Assembly (NCBI GenBank): GCA_035315685.1
Contig: DATFXR010000843.1
Span: 1 to 34,575, forward strand
Origin: QHWK01 sp035315685
GTDB taxonomy: Bacteria; Acidobacteriota; Vicinamibacteria; Vicinamibacterales; CAVVIG01
Length of the DNA: 34,575 nucleotides
Direction of reading: 5' to 3'
The stretch's first letter is position 1, and the number at the start of each line of letters is the position of its first letter. This document shows positions 25,696 through 32,907 of this stretch, piece by piece. The notes under the pieces were generated by a model. It searched no databases. It was not told the DNA's origin and worked only from the letters and a program-made list of their open reading frames with translations. Both the position numbers and the translations under genes were made by a program.

Positions 25696-25748
25696 ACAAG
25701 CTCACGACGAGCGGTCACAAGCTCACACGAGCGGACCGCTCATCGTGA
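25696..25748. repeat. REP-like direct and inverted repeat between convergent genes
   Basis: ACAAGCTCAC...GAGCGG occurs twice in tandem (25696-25714 and 25717-25734). The 13-base TCACGACGAGCGG (25702-25714) pairs with 25736-25748 at 12 of 13 positions, with the remaining pair G-T, around a 21-base loop. Similar TTCGACAAGCTCA...GAGCGG elements are known to me as dispersed repeats in GC-rich genomes. It may act as a bidirectional terminator for the amidase and BACON genes. Confidence 0.6.
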
Positions 25749-25783
25749 CCGCACGTTCTTCAGAATCGAGACGACACTCAGTT

Positions 25784-26164
25784 CTACTGCGCGCGCTGCG
25801 TGATGTTGATGGCCGTGCCCGTGATCGTCAACGTGGCGCTGCGTTCGGGGCCGGTGTTGAGCGCGACCGCGAACTGCACCGTGCCTTCTGCCGTGCCTGA
25901 CGCGCCCTGAGTGACTGTGAGCCACGAGGCGCTGCTGACAGCAGCCCACGCGCAATTGGTCCCACGCGGGCTCACAGAGATAGATGCCGATCCACCTGCT
26001 GCAGGAAACGTTGTCGTCGTCATTCCAGTGATGATCTGACACCCGTTGGACGACGGAGACGTTGTCGAGCCGTTGTTGCCACAGGCCATCGCGAAGAGCA
26101 GCAACCCGACCGACAAGGCGAGCCGCGTCGGCCTCGAGAAATGACCAGATGGAAACCATTCCAT
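25784..26164 (-). CDS. Lipoprotein with BACON-like domain
   Basis: A 126-residue exported protein. The signal peptide ends in LLFAMAC, giving a lipidated Cys. A Ser/Thr-rich linker follows. Then comes one BACON-type beta-sandwich of about 80 residues: FPAAGGSASISVSPRGTNCAWAA, ASWLTVTQGASGTAEGTVQFAVALN and GPERSATLTITGTAINITQ. BACON domains are thought to bind carbohydrate or act as spacers; the function here is unknown. Two mature-region Cys residues (NGCQI and TNCAW) could form a disulfide. The ATG at 26164 has GAGGAAG four bases upstream. Upstream in-frame starts are rejected because the leader begins here. Confidence 0.85.
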   Translation of the reverse strand: MEWFPSGHFSRPTRLALSVGLLLFAMACGNNGSTTSPSSNGCQIITGMTTTTFPAAGGSASISVSPRGTNCAWAAVSSASWLTVTQGASGTAEGTVQFAVALNTGPERSATLTITGTAINITQRAQ

Positions 26165-26275
26165 AAGGCTTCCTCGAAGTGCATGATTCGCGCCGACTGG
26201 CGGGATGACTCGTGAACACAGCTGACCTCTGTGCCAACCGCACAGGTCCATCGTCGGCCGTTACGGCACCACGGA

Positions 26276-26668
26276 CTACCTCGGCTGGCCCCGTCGCAGG
26301 CTCCACAGTCCGCGCGCGGAGAGAATGATCGAGAAGAGCGCAGTTACGCCGAGCGCAATCAGCGTCCAGACGAAGAAGAAGTGTCCCTCGGTATGGGCGA
26401 CCCTGCTTTCGAGGCCGATACCTCTTCCCCTCATGTGTACTACGGGCATAACGAACCCAAGGAGCGACGAGAGCAACACGATGATGTACCCCGACCGCCG
26501 TTCGGCGAGCAGCAGCGTGCCGTACAGCCAGACGACGAGGATGGGAAGAGCCGTGAGAGTCCAGAGCTGTCCCTTTTCGTACCCGAACACAATGTCATCC
26601 GCCAGGTGAAACGTAGACAAGACCAGCGAGAGCAGAGACGCCGTGACCAGGATTGAGCTTTGCTTCAT
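26276..26668 (-). CDS. Small integral membrane protein, four predicted helices
   Basis: A 130-residue protein with four hydrophobic segments: SSILVTASLLSLVLSTFHLA, LWTLTALPILVVWLYGTLLL, YIIVLLSSLLGFVMPVVHM and FFFVWTLIALGVTALFSIIL. His residues recur near the membrane edges (FHLADD, VVHMRG, THTEGHFF-like loop). I do not recognise the family. The ATG at 26668 has GAGGAG eight bases upstream. It lies about 100 bases downstream of the LytTR regulator on the same strand, so it could share its transcript. Confidence 0.75.
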   Translation of the reverse strand: MKQSSILVTASLLSLVLSTFHLADDIVFGYEKGQLWTLTALPILVVWLYGTLLLAERRSGYIIVLLSSLLGFVMPVVHMRGRGIGLESRVAHTEGHFFFVWTLIALGVTALFSIILSARGLWSLRRGQPR

Positions 26669-26766
26669 TCGATGCTCCTCGACATGCGTGCCAACATGGT
26701 CGGGGCACGCGAGCGCTCGAACAACCAGCTTGCGACGAAGCGCGGATTTGCGCGGACGAACGGCGG

Positions 26767-27558
26767 CTACATCTGCCGGAACAACTGCAGGTAGTTGCGG
26801 CTCACCGGCAGAACGTCGTCTCGGCCCTTCAAGTGAATCTCCGCCGTTTCGTTGTCATGCCGCTTCAGATGGCTGATCGCGCGGAGATTCACGACGACCG
26901 AGCGATGGACTTGCGCGAACAGCTCCGCGTCGAGCTGCTCCAGCAGCTCCTTCAGCGGCGCCCGCACCACCGCCTCGGCCGGTTTTCCGCCGTCGCGCCA
27001 GGCGACGATGGTGTACTTGGCATGGGAGCGAAGATAATCAACATCGTCGATTGCGATGAAGCGCAGCGTGTTCCCTGACTGCGCGCGAATCCATCGCAGC
27101 GCCCCGTTCCTGCCACTCGCACTCTGCAGGGTCGCGAGCTGCTCGCGCAATTGCTGCAGGAGCTGCTCGGTGTTGATCGCCGGCCTGGACGACTGCAGAC
27201 GCTCCTTGAGGCGGCTCACGGTCTCCGCGAGCCGCGCCGGTTCGACCGGCTTCAGCAGGTAATCGAGTGCGCCCTGCGCAAACGCCTGCACTGCGTAGTG
27301 ATCGTAGGCGGTGACGAACACGAGATGCGCGCGCCGGCCGATGTGATTCGCGGCATCGACGCCGGAGAGTCCCGGCATATGGACGTCGAGGAAGCAGATG
27401 TCGGGATGACGCTCGTCGAACAACCTCACCGCCTCCCGCCCGTTCCGCGCCTCCGCCACGATCTCGAGCTCGGGCCAGATGATCGCAAGTTGGCGCCGCA
27501 GCGCATCGCGCAGCAGCGGCTCATCGTCCGCGATCAACGCCGTGGCCTGGACGTTCAT
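26767..27558 (-). CDS. LytTR-family response regulator
   Basis: A 263-residue cytoplasmic regulator. The receiver covers about residues 5-125 with the full set of phosphorylation residues: Asp11 and Asp12 (LIADDEP), phosphoacceptor Asp58 (CFLDVHMPG), Thr83 (FVTAYD) and Lys103 (LLKPVEP). The LytTR DNA-binding domain covers about 160-260 (FIAIDDVDYLRSHAKYTIV, LFAQVHRSVVVNLRAISHL, VLPVSRNYLQLF). The ATG at 27558 overlaps the stop of the histidine-kinase gene by four bases (ATGA), so kinase and regulator are one operon and presumably cognate. Confidence 0.95.
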   Translation of the reverse strand: MNVQATALIADDEPLLRDALRRQLAIIWPELEIVAEARNGREAVRLFDERHPDICFLDVHMPGLSGVDAANHIGRRAHLVFVTAYDHYAVQAFAQGALDYLLKPVEPARLAETVSRLKERLQSSRPAINTEQLLQQLREQLATLQSASGRNGALRWIRAQSGNTLRFIAIDDVDYLRSHAKYTIVAWRDGGKPAEAVVRAPLKELLEQLDAELFAQVHRSVVVNLRAISHLKRHDNETAEIHLKGRDDVLPVSRNYLQLFRQM

Positions 27559-28670
27559 GTCCGTGCCGGCATATCGATTTCGACGACGGCGCCGCGGGAA
27601 CCGTTGGGGGTCAGGCGCAGGTGCGCCGCATCGCCGAAGATCAGTTGTAGCCGTTCGCGCAGGGTCGTCAAGCCGGTCCCGAGACCGTTCGCGGATTGAC
27701 GAAGTCCAGCACCCGTGTCGGCGACGCGGACCACGCAGCGTTGACCACGTCGGGTGATGTCGACGTCGATCCGGCCCCCTTCTTCGCTGGGGTCGATCCC
27801 GTGTCGCACGGCATTCTCGACCAGCGTGAGCAGAGTGGTCGGAGGACAGCGAACGCTCAGCGCCGCCGCGTCGACGTTCATCGCGTAGTGAAGGCGATCG
27901 GGCATGCGCATCTGCATGAGCTCGAGATATGGTCGAACAAGCTGCAGCTCGCGCTCGATCGTTGCAGCGGACTCGTGGAGCAGCGGCACCGCCGCGCGCA
28001 AGTACGCGGTGAGGCTTTGCAGGACGGTCGACGCATGCGGCGAGCCCGCATCGACGAGCGCCTGCACGTTGGCGAGTGTGTTGAAAAGGAAATGCGGCGC
28101 GACCTGCGCCTGCAGCAGACGTAATCGCGCGTCGAGCGCCTGCCGCTCGAGCTCACTGCGCTCGAGCGCGAAGGTCAGCGTCTGATCGCGCGCAAACGCT
28201 TCCTTCTGCCGGACGATCGCGGCGAGCGCCGTCCACGGCGCGAGGAGGACTCCGGCGATCGTCAGATGCGTCCATCCGCTCATGCGGCCCTGGCTCTCCC
28301 AGAAGGGCGTCGCGCCCCGCGGAGTGGACAGAACATAGACGAGTGTCGTCGTCAGCGGCATGAACACGCCGACCGCGACGACCTGCAGCGCCCATCGCTG
28401 GAGCCATCGCGGCAGCCGCCGTGGCCACACCTCGAAGAATGCGAAGGCAGCCGTTGCCGACAGGCCGAGGATGATGGTGCGGAGGAAAAGTGAGGATGGA
28501 GAACTTCGCCATGTAGTCATCAGCAGCAGGCCGACTCCGATCGACATCACCAGCGCAACGGCAACGCGCCGCGCTGTCTGTGCCGCGATGCCGTCCGGCG
28601 TTGACGACTGATCGAGCGCTCGGCCATCTCCTGCCGTCTGGCCACGTTGACGCCCTTCCCGGTCAACCAT
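27555..28670 (-). CDS. LytS/YehU-type sensor histidine kinase
   Basis: A 371-residue inner-membrane kinase. Four hydrophobic segments lie at about 37-51, 62-80, 95-114 and 136-153, with no large extracytoplasmic sensor domain. The His_kinase region has phosphoacceptor His193 in QVAPHFLFNTLANVQAL. The ATPase has an N box (LVENAVRHG, 283-291) and G boxes (DTGAG, 318-322; GTGL, 331-334). It phosphorylates, by inference, the LytTR regulator whose start overlaps its stop. The ATG at 28670 is the last good start before the first membrane helix; its ribosome site is weak and the frame is open further upstream. It is divergent from the ArsR-type gene. Confidence 0.9.
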   Translation of the reverse strand: MVDREGRQRGQTAGDGRALDQSSTPDGIAAQTARRVAVALVMSIGVGLLLMTTWRSSPSSLFLRTIILGLSATAAFAFFEVWPRRLPRWLQRWALQVVAVGVFMPLTTTLVYVLSTPRGATPFWESQGRMSGWTHLTIAGVLLAPWTALAAIVRQKEAFARDQTLTFALERSELERQALDARLRLLQAQVAPHFLFNTLANVQALVDAGSPHASTVLQSLTAYLRAAVPLLHESAATIERELQLVRPYLELMQMRMPDRLHYAMNVDAAALSVRCPPTTLLTLVENAVRHGIDPSEEGGRIDVDITRRGQRCVVRVADTGAGLRQSANGLGTGLTTLRERLQLIFGDAAHLRLTPNGSRGAVVEIDMPART

Positions 28671-28757
28671 AGTGCGAAGGATAGCTCGCCGATGCGCGCA
28701 GCATTCCAGTTCCAGAGTCCGTCGGGGCCGCGAATCGAGCGCACTTCGGCCCGGGCC

Positions 28758-28786
28758 TTGACAACACGGCTCGGACGAATTAATTT
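28758..28786 (+). promoter_or_regulatory. Sigma-70-type promoter of the ArsR-SRPBCC operon
   Basis: A perfect -35 (TTGACA, 28758-28763) and a -10-like TAATTT (28781-28786) are separated by exactly 17 bases. Transcription would start near 28793, about 20 bases before the ATG at 28815. The -10 lies inside a palindrome, which fits repression by a bound dimer. Confidence 0.7.
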
Positions 28787-28791
28787 GTCCG
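28772..28791. promoter_or_regulatory. Operator-like palindrome over the -10 of the ArsR gene
   Basis: A 20-base inverted repeat, CGGACGAATT followed by AATTTGTCCG, with one mismatched pair per turn as a G-T type difference. It covers the -10 hexamer of the promoter at 28758-28786. The size and position suit an ArsR-type dimer acting as a self-repressor. Confidence 0.6.
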
Positions 28792-28793
28792 TC

Positions 28794-28810
28794 ACAATCG
28801 ATTTGATTGT
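28794..28810. promoter_or_regulatory. Second operator-like inverted repeat at the ArsR gene start
   Basis: Perfect arms ACAATC and GATTGT flank the five-base spacer GATTT. The repeat ends four bases before the ATG and overlaps the expected transcription start. It could be a second operator half or block the ribosome site, since no Shine-Dalgarno motif is visible. Confidence 0.5.
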
Positions 28811-28814
28811 CCGC

Positions 28815-29450
28815 ATGGGCGCCAGACACCTCGACATCATCGACGACCCGGCACGCGCGCGCGCGGCCCTGCAGCCGATACGGTTGCGGCTCCTTCATCT
28901 GCTCGAGCGGCCGCAATCGGCGCCGCAAGTCGCCAAGGTGATGGGAATGCCCCGCCAGCGGGTGCTCTACCACCTGCGGATGCTCGCGGCGCAGCGGCTG
29001 GTGGAGGCGGTCGACCACGGCAGTGTTGGCCGCCGGATCGATCGCTCGTACGTTCGCACCGCGACGTCGTACGCCATCGCGCCGAAGACGTTGGGAGGAG
29101 TCGCCGTCGATGCGCGGACCGTCGCCGACGCCTTTTCTGCTGCCTACCTGTCGGCGGTGGCGGGCCGGGCGCTCAACGACCTCGCCGCGCTCGGCCGAGC
29201 CGCCGCCGCTCGCGGCAAGCGTGTGCCGACGATCACGTTGGAAACCGCCGTGCGGTTTGCGACACCGGCCGATCAACGACGGTTCGCCGACGAGCTCACC
29301 TCTGCTCTCACCACACTGGCTGCCAGGTATCACCAGCCCAACGCGACAAAGGGCCGCACGTTCCGGGTATTCGCGTGCGGCTACCCGGCTGTGCCGTCAA
29401 CCGCGGCCGAACCCGAAGGCGGCCGCAAAGCCGACATGGAGGCGAAGTGA
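28815..29450 (+). CDS. ArsR-type winged-helix transcriptional regulator
   Basis: A 211-residue regulator. An N-terminal winged helix (about residues 12-75) reads IRLRLLHLLERPQSAPQVAKVMGMPRQRVLYHLRMLAAQRLV. The C-terminal part is helical (AFSAAYLSAVAGRALNDLAALG, FADELTSALTTLAARYHQ) and ends in a Pro/Glu-rich tail. No Cys-based metal site is visible in the winged helix, so a metal sensor is unlikely. Its stop overlaps the SRPBCC gene start by four bases (GTGA). ArsR-type genes coupled to SRPBCC (AHSA1) genes are a common pairing of unknown ligand. The promoter is overlapped by two palindromes, suggesting self-repression. Confidence 0.86.
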   Translation: MGARHLDIIDDPARARAALQPIRLRLLHLLERPQSAPQVAKVMGMPRQRVLYHLRMLAAQRLVEAVDHGSVGRRIDRSYVRTATSYAIAPKTLGGVAVDARTVADAFSAAYLSAVAGRALNDLAALGRAAAARGKRVPTITLETAVRFATPADQRRFADELTSALTTLAARYHQPNATKGRTFRVFACGYPAVPSTAAEPEGGRKADMEAK

Positions 29451-30256
29451 GCGACGACCGCAAGCGCACCGACCGCACGATCGAACTGACCATCGACATT
29501 GACGCCACGCTCGAGGAAGTGTGGCACGCCCTGGCCACCGGCGACGGCATCGCCCGCTGGTTCGCGCCGCACGCCGCCGTGACGCCCGGCGAAGGTGGCA
29601 GCGTCAGCGTCGGCTGGGACCCGAAGGAGATGTGGGAGACGCCGATTACGGTGTGGGAGCCTCGGCGGCGGCTGCAGACCGCCAGTGAGATGCCATCGAA
29701 AGACGGTCGCATGGTGCGCCTCGCCGTCGACTATTACCTTGAAGTCCAAGGCGGCCGAGTGCGGGTCCGTCTGGTGCACTCGGGCTTCGACGATGGCTCC
29801 TGGGACGACTACATCGACGGGCTCGACGCGGGCTGGTCCTACTTCCTGCTCAATCTGAAGCACGCGCTCGAACGTCACCGCGGCGTCGAACGCCTGCAGC
29901 AGTCCGCACGCTTCCGCACTACGGCGCGCGCCGGCGAGGACCATCCGGTGTTCGGCTCGAAGGGCTTGCGCCTGCGGCCTCCGATTGGCGGGCTGCGGCC
30001 GGGCGACGCCTGTCGTCTCTCACTCGGCAGCGTCGACGTCGACGCCACGGTGGCCGTGCGGCACGCATCGCGCACCATCGCCTTTTTCGTGCCGGCGTGG
30101 AACGACGCGCTGCTCTTCGTCGAACGCGAAGGGATGAAGGAGGTGCATCAGCTGGGCATCTGGCTGTCGCTCTATGGAGTGCCCGAGACGACCGCAGCGC
30201 CGCTGCGCCAGGGACTGGCCGACGTGGAGTCGGCGCTCAGGGTACCTGAAGCGTGA
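29447..30256 (+). CDS. SRPBCC/AHSA1-family protein with C-terminal extension
   Basis: A 269-residue protein. Residues 10-145 form the START-like fold: RTIELTIDIDATLEEVWHAL, GIARWFAPHA, SVGWDPKEMWETPITVWEPRRRL and a final long helix GWSYFLLNLKHALER. This fold binds hydrophobic ligands in a cavity, but the ligand is unknown. The remaining 120 or so residues (LRLRPPIGGLRPGDACRLSLG, TIAFFVPAWNDALLFVE) form a beta-rich extension seen in some relatives. The GTG at 29447 overlaps the ArsR stop and has GGAGG four bases upstream. It is co-transcribed with, and probably controlled by, the ArsR-type regulator. Confidence 0.87.
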   Translation: MSDDRKRTDRTIELTIDIDATLEEVWHALATGDGIARWFAPHAAVTPGEGGSVSVGWDPKEMWETPITVWEPRRRLQTASEMPSKDGRMVRLAVDYYLEVQGGRVRVRLVHSGFDDGSWDDYIDGLDAGWSYFLLNLKHALERHRGVERLQQSARFRTTARAGEDHPVFGSKGLRLRPPIGGLRPGDACRLSLGSVDVDATVAVRHASRTIAFFVPAWNDALLFVEREGMKEVHQLGIWLSLYGVPETTAAPLRQGLADVESALRVPEA

Positions 30257-30279
30257 ATCGCTTCGACTTCTCGCAACCT

Positions 30280-30285
30280 TATACT
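30280..30285 (+). promoter_or_regulatory. Possible -10 element (TATACT) before the permease gene
   Basis: TATACT lies 28 bases before the permease ATG at 30314, in the 57-base gap after the SRPBCC gene. No good -35 is visible at the right distance, so this is tentative. Confidence 0.3.
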
Positions 30286-30313
30286 CGCCTGGTTCATCCA
30301 ACAGAGCGATGTC

Positions 30314-32779
30314 ATGGAGTCCACACCAGACCGTATACGTGACGCGGGCCGTCGATCCGTGATCGAGGACTCGCTGCACGATGTTCGTCACGGCCTTCGC
30401 ATCTTCCGGCGGTCGCCGGGTTTCACCGCTGCGGCGCTCCTGACGTTGGCGCTCGGCATCGGCGCGACCTCGGCCGTGTTCAGCGTCGTGCGCACCGTCA
30501 TGCTGGAGCCGCTGGCATACCGCGACCCCGATCGCATCGTCGCCGTGTGGGAAACAAACCGCGGCGGCACCAGCCGCAACGTAATCGCTCCCGCCAACTT
30601 TGTCGCGTGGCGCGAGCGGGTGCGGACCCTCGAACACCTCGGCATGGTGGGGCCGACCAATCTCGTCTTGATGGTCGACGGCCAGCCCTCGAACGTCTCG
30701 GGGCTGACGTTGTCGGCCGACGTCTTTGCCGCGCTCGGCGTGCGACCCGCGCTGGGCCGCGCGTACACGGTCGACGAAGATCTCGGCGGACGCAGCACGG
30801 TGATCGTGTTGTCGTACGAATTCTGGCAGAGTCACCTCGGCGGGCGTGATGTGCTCGGCATGATCCTCAGCACCGGCCGCGGTCCGGCGACGGTGATCGG
30901 CGTCATGGCACCCGGCTTCACGGTGGTCGGGCAACAAGCCGACTTCCTGGTTCCATACGGGGAGAGCCTCGAGCAGCTTCGCGCGGTGAGCGGCCGGGGC
31001 AGTTCATACGCCATCGCGCGACTTCGCGACGGCGTCTCGTTCGCGCAGGCGGCCAGCGAAATGCGAGCTGTCTTCGCCGATCTCGAGCGCGAATTCCCCC
31101 AGCTCAACGCGCGGCGCACGGTGATGCTCCTTCCGCTCCAGGAGCAGATGGTCGGAGAGATCCGTCCGGCGTTGCTCGCGCTCGTGGCGGCGGTTGGATT
31201 GGTGCTGCTCGTCGGCTGCGTCAACGTCGCGAACCTGCTGCTGGCGCGCAGCGCGGCGCGAGAGCGCGAGATCGGGCTGCGTACTGCGCTTGGTGCCCGA
31301 CGTGGACGGCTGGTGCGTCAGATGTTGACGGAGAGCCTGGTGCTCGCCGCCGGCGGCGGCATTGCGGGCCTGGCCGTCGCGGCGCTTTGTCATCGGGGCC
31401 TGCTCGCGCTCGTGAGCGATCGGATCCCGATCCCGCGGCTGGACCAGATGTCGATGGATCTTCGGGTCGTCGCCTTCACCTTGGTCGCCGCGCTCGTCAC
31501 CGGCATCGTGTTCGGCGTCGTTCCCGCATTCGTCTCCACCAACCACGCGCGCGACGCCATACGCGAAGGCGGGCGTCACGGCGGCGGCCGGCGACTGCAT
31601 CGCGTGCTTCGCTCGCTGGTCGTCGTCGAGGTCGCACTATCGCTCGTGCTGTTGGCTGGCGCCGGTCTGCTGATGCGCAGCCTGGTGAAGCTCCAGAGCG
31701 TCGACCTCGGATTTCGTGTCGACGGCGTGCTGACTGCGAGCGTGCAGCTGCCGACGCCGCGCTACGACTTTCTGGCGTCGGGCAGCCTGTTTCGGGATTC
31801 GACGGCCAGAATCGCGGCGCTCCCCGGCGTCGAGTCGGTCGCGGGAGCATCGTGCATGCCCGTTCCATTTCCCTGCATCGGCACGAGTTTCTGGCGCATC
31901 GATCTGCCGCGGCCGGCGGACGGGCAGCTCCCCACCAGCCACGTCCGGCCCGTCACGCCGGGCTTCTTCACCACGTTGAGCATTCCACGGATCGCCGGAC
32001 GCGACTTCTCCGATGCCGATACGGCCGACTCAATGCCGGTCGCGATCGTCAGTCGCGAGATCGCCCGCCGTCAGTTCGCCGATGGCTCGCCGCTCGGCCG
32101 GCGGCTCCGAATCAACGTCGATCACGCCAACGGCAGGGAAGATATCGAATGGACGATCGTCGGCGTGGTCGGCGACATGCGATCCACCCTCAACGGCCCG
32201 ATCCAACAGACGATCTTCATTCCCAAAACGCAGCGTCCCGGCGGCGCCATCGCGTTCTTCGTGCACACCCGCCAGGATCCGCTTGCGCTCGCGTCGAGCG
32301 TCACCAGCGTCGTGTACGCGATGGAACCGGAAGCGCCGGTCTCCATCCGTACGCTCGACGATGTTGTCGGCCGCACAATCGCGCGTCCGCGCGCGATCTC
32401 GGTCCTGGTCAGCGTCTTCGCCCTCGTCGCCCTCATCCTCGCCGCGGTAGGCGTGTACGGCGTCATCGCGTATTCCGTCAAAGAGCGGACCCTGGAGATC
32501 GGCGTCCGCATGGCTCTCGGCGCATCCTCCGCGTCGGTATGTCGGATGGTACTCGGCCAGGCGTTGCGCCTCGTTCTGGCCGGCATCGCGGCAGGACTCC
32601 TGGCGTCGGCTCCGCTCACCCGCTTGCTCGCGGGATTGCTCTTCGAGGTCGAACCTCTCGACCCGACGACGTTCGCCGCGGCGTCGCTCGGTCTACTCAC
32701 CATCGCCACGGTTGCGGCCTACATCCCCGCGCGGCGCAGCATGCGCATGGCTCCGGTCGACGCGCTCCGAACAGACTAG
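30314..32779 (+). CDS. MacB/FtsX-type ABC transporter permease, ADOP type
   Basis: An 821-residue inner-membrane protein with the duplicated MacB-core/FtsX layout. The N-terminal signature is LRIFRRSPGFTAAALLTLALGIGATSAVFSV. The first FtsX block follows near 280 (ALVAAVGLVLLVGCVNVANLLLARS), the second periplasmic core near 485-660, and the last FtsX block near 690 (SVLVSVFALVALILAAVGVYG, ERTLEIGVRMALGA). It ends in YIPARRSMRMAPVDALRTD. There is no ATPase domain or gene nearby. It lies 57 bases after the SRPBCC gene on the same strand, so read-through from the ArsR operon is possible. It is clearly a paralogue of the minus-strand permease at 12828. Confidence 0.93.
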   Translation: MESTPDRIRDAGRRSVIEDSLHDVRHGLRIFRRSPGFTAAALLTLALGIGATSAVFSVVRTVMLEPLAYRDPDRIVAVWETNRGGTSRNVIAPANFVAWRERVRTLEHLGMVGPTNLVLMVDGQPSNVSGLTLSADVFAALGVRPALGRAYTVDEDLGGRSTVIVLSYEFWQSHLGGRDVLGMILSTGRGPATVIGVMAPGFTVVGQQADFLVPYGESLEQLRAVSGRGSSYAIARLRDGVSFAQAASEMRAVFADLEREFPQLNARRTVMLLPLQEQMVGEIRPALLALVAAVGLVLLVGCVNVANLLLARSAAREREIGLRTALGARRGRLVRQMLTESLVLAAGGGIAGLAVAALCHRGLLALVSDRIPIPRLDQMSMDLRVVAFTLVAALVTGIVFGVVPAFVSTNHARDAIREGGRHGGGRRLHRVLRSLVVVEVALSLVLLAGAGLLMRSLVKLQSVDLGFRVDGVLTASVQLPTPRYDFLASGSLFRDSTARIAALPGVESVAGASCMPVPFPCIGTSFWRIDLPRPADGQLPTSHVRPVTPGFFTTLSIPRIAGRDFSDADTADSMPVAIVSREIARRQFADGSPLGRRLRINVDHANGREDIEWTIVGVVGDMRSTLNGPIQQTIFIPKTQRPGGAIAFFVHTRQDPLALASSVTSVVYAMEPEAPVSIRTLDDVVGRTIARPRAISVLVSVFALVALILAAVGVYGVIAYSVKERTLEIGVRMALGASSASVCRMVLGQALRLVLAGIAAGLLASAPLTRLLAGLLFEVEPLDPTTFAAASLGLLTIATVAAYIPARRSMRMAPVDALRTD

Positions 32780-32813
32780 ACCGAGTTTCACATCGATGTA
32801 GCGGCCGGAGTGA

Positions 32814-32907
32814 CCCCTCTCGTCTCTGAGCGCCACCATCGGATCGACGCGTGTGGCGCGGACAGCTGGTATCAGGCTGGCGGCAGCGGCCACGCTGGCA
32901 CGACTGA
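32814..32907 (-). pseudogene. Relic of an ABC permease C-terminus
   Basis: On the minus strand this short stretch reads VAAAASLIPAVRATRVDPMVALRDE, the typical last 25 residues of an ADOP permease (ASYLPARRATRVDPMVALR-like). The rest of the gene is absent: upstream of it the PD40 gene ends at 32908 in a different frame. It lies tail to tail with the intact permease ending at 32779. Confidence 0.6.

Noticed and set aside
28547..28840. 97-codon minus-strand frame containing a protein-like stretch near 28690-28750
   Set aside because: It overlaps the kinase start region and the ArsR promoter; I could not match the stretch to a family.
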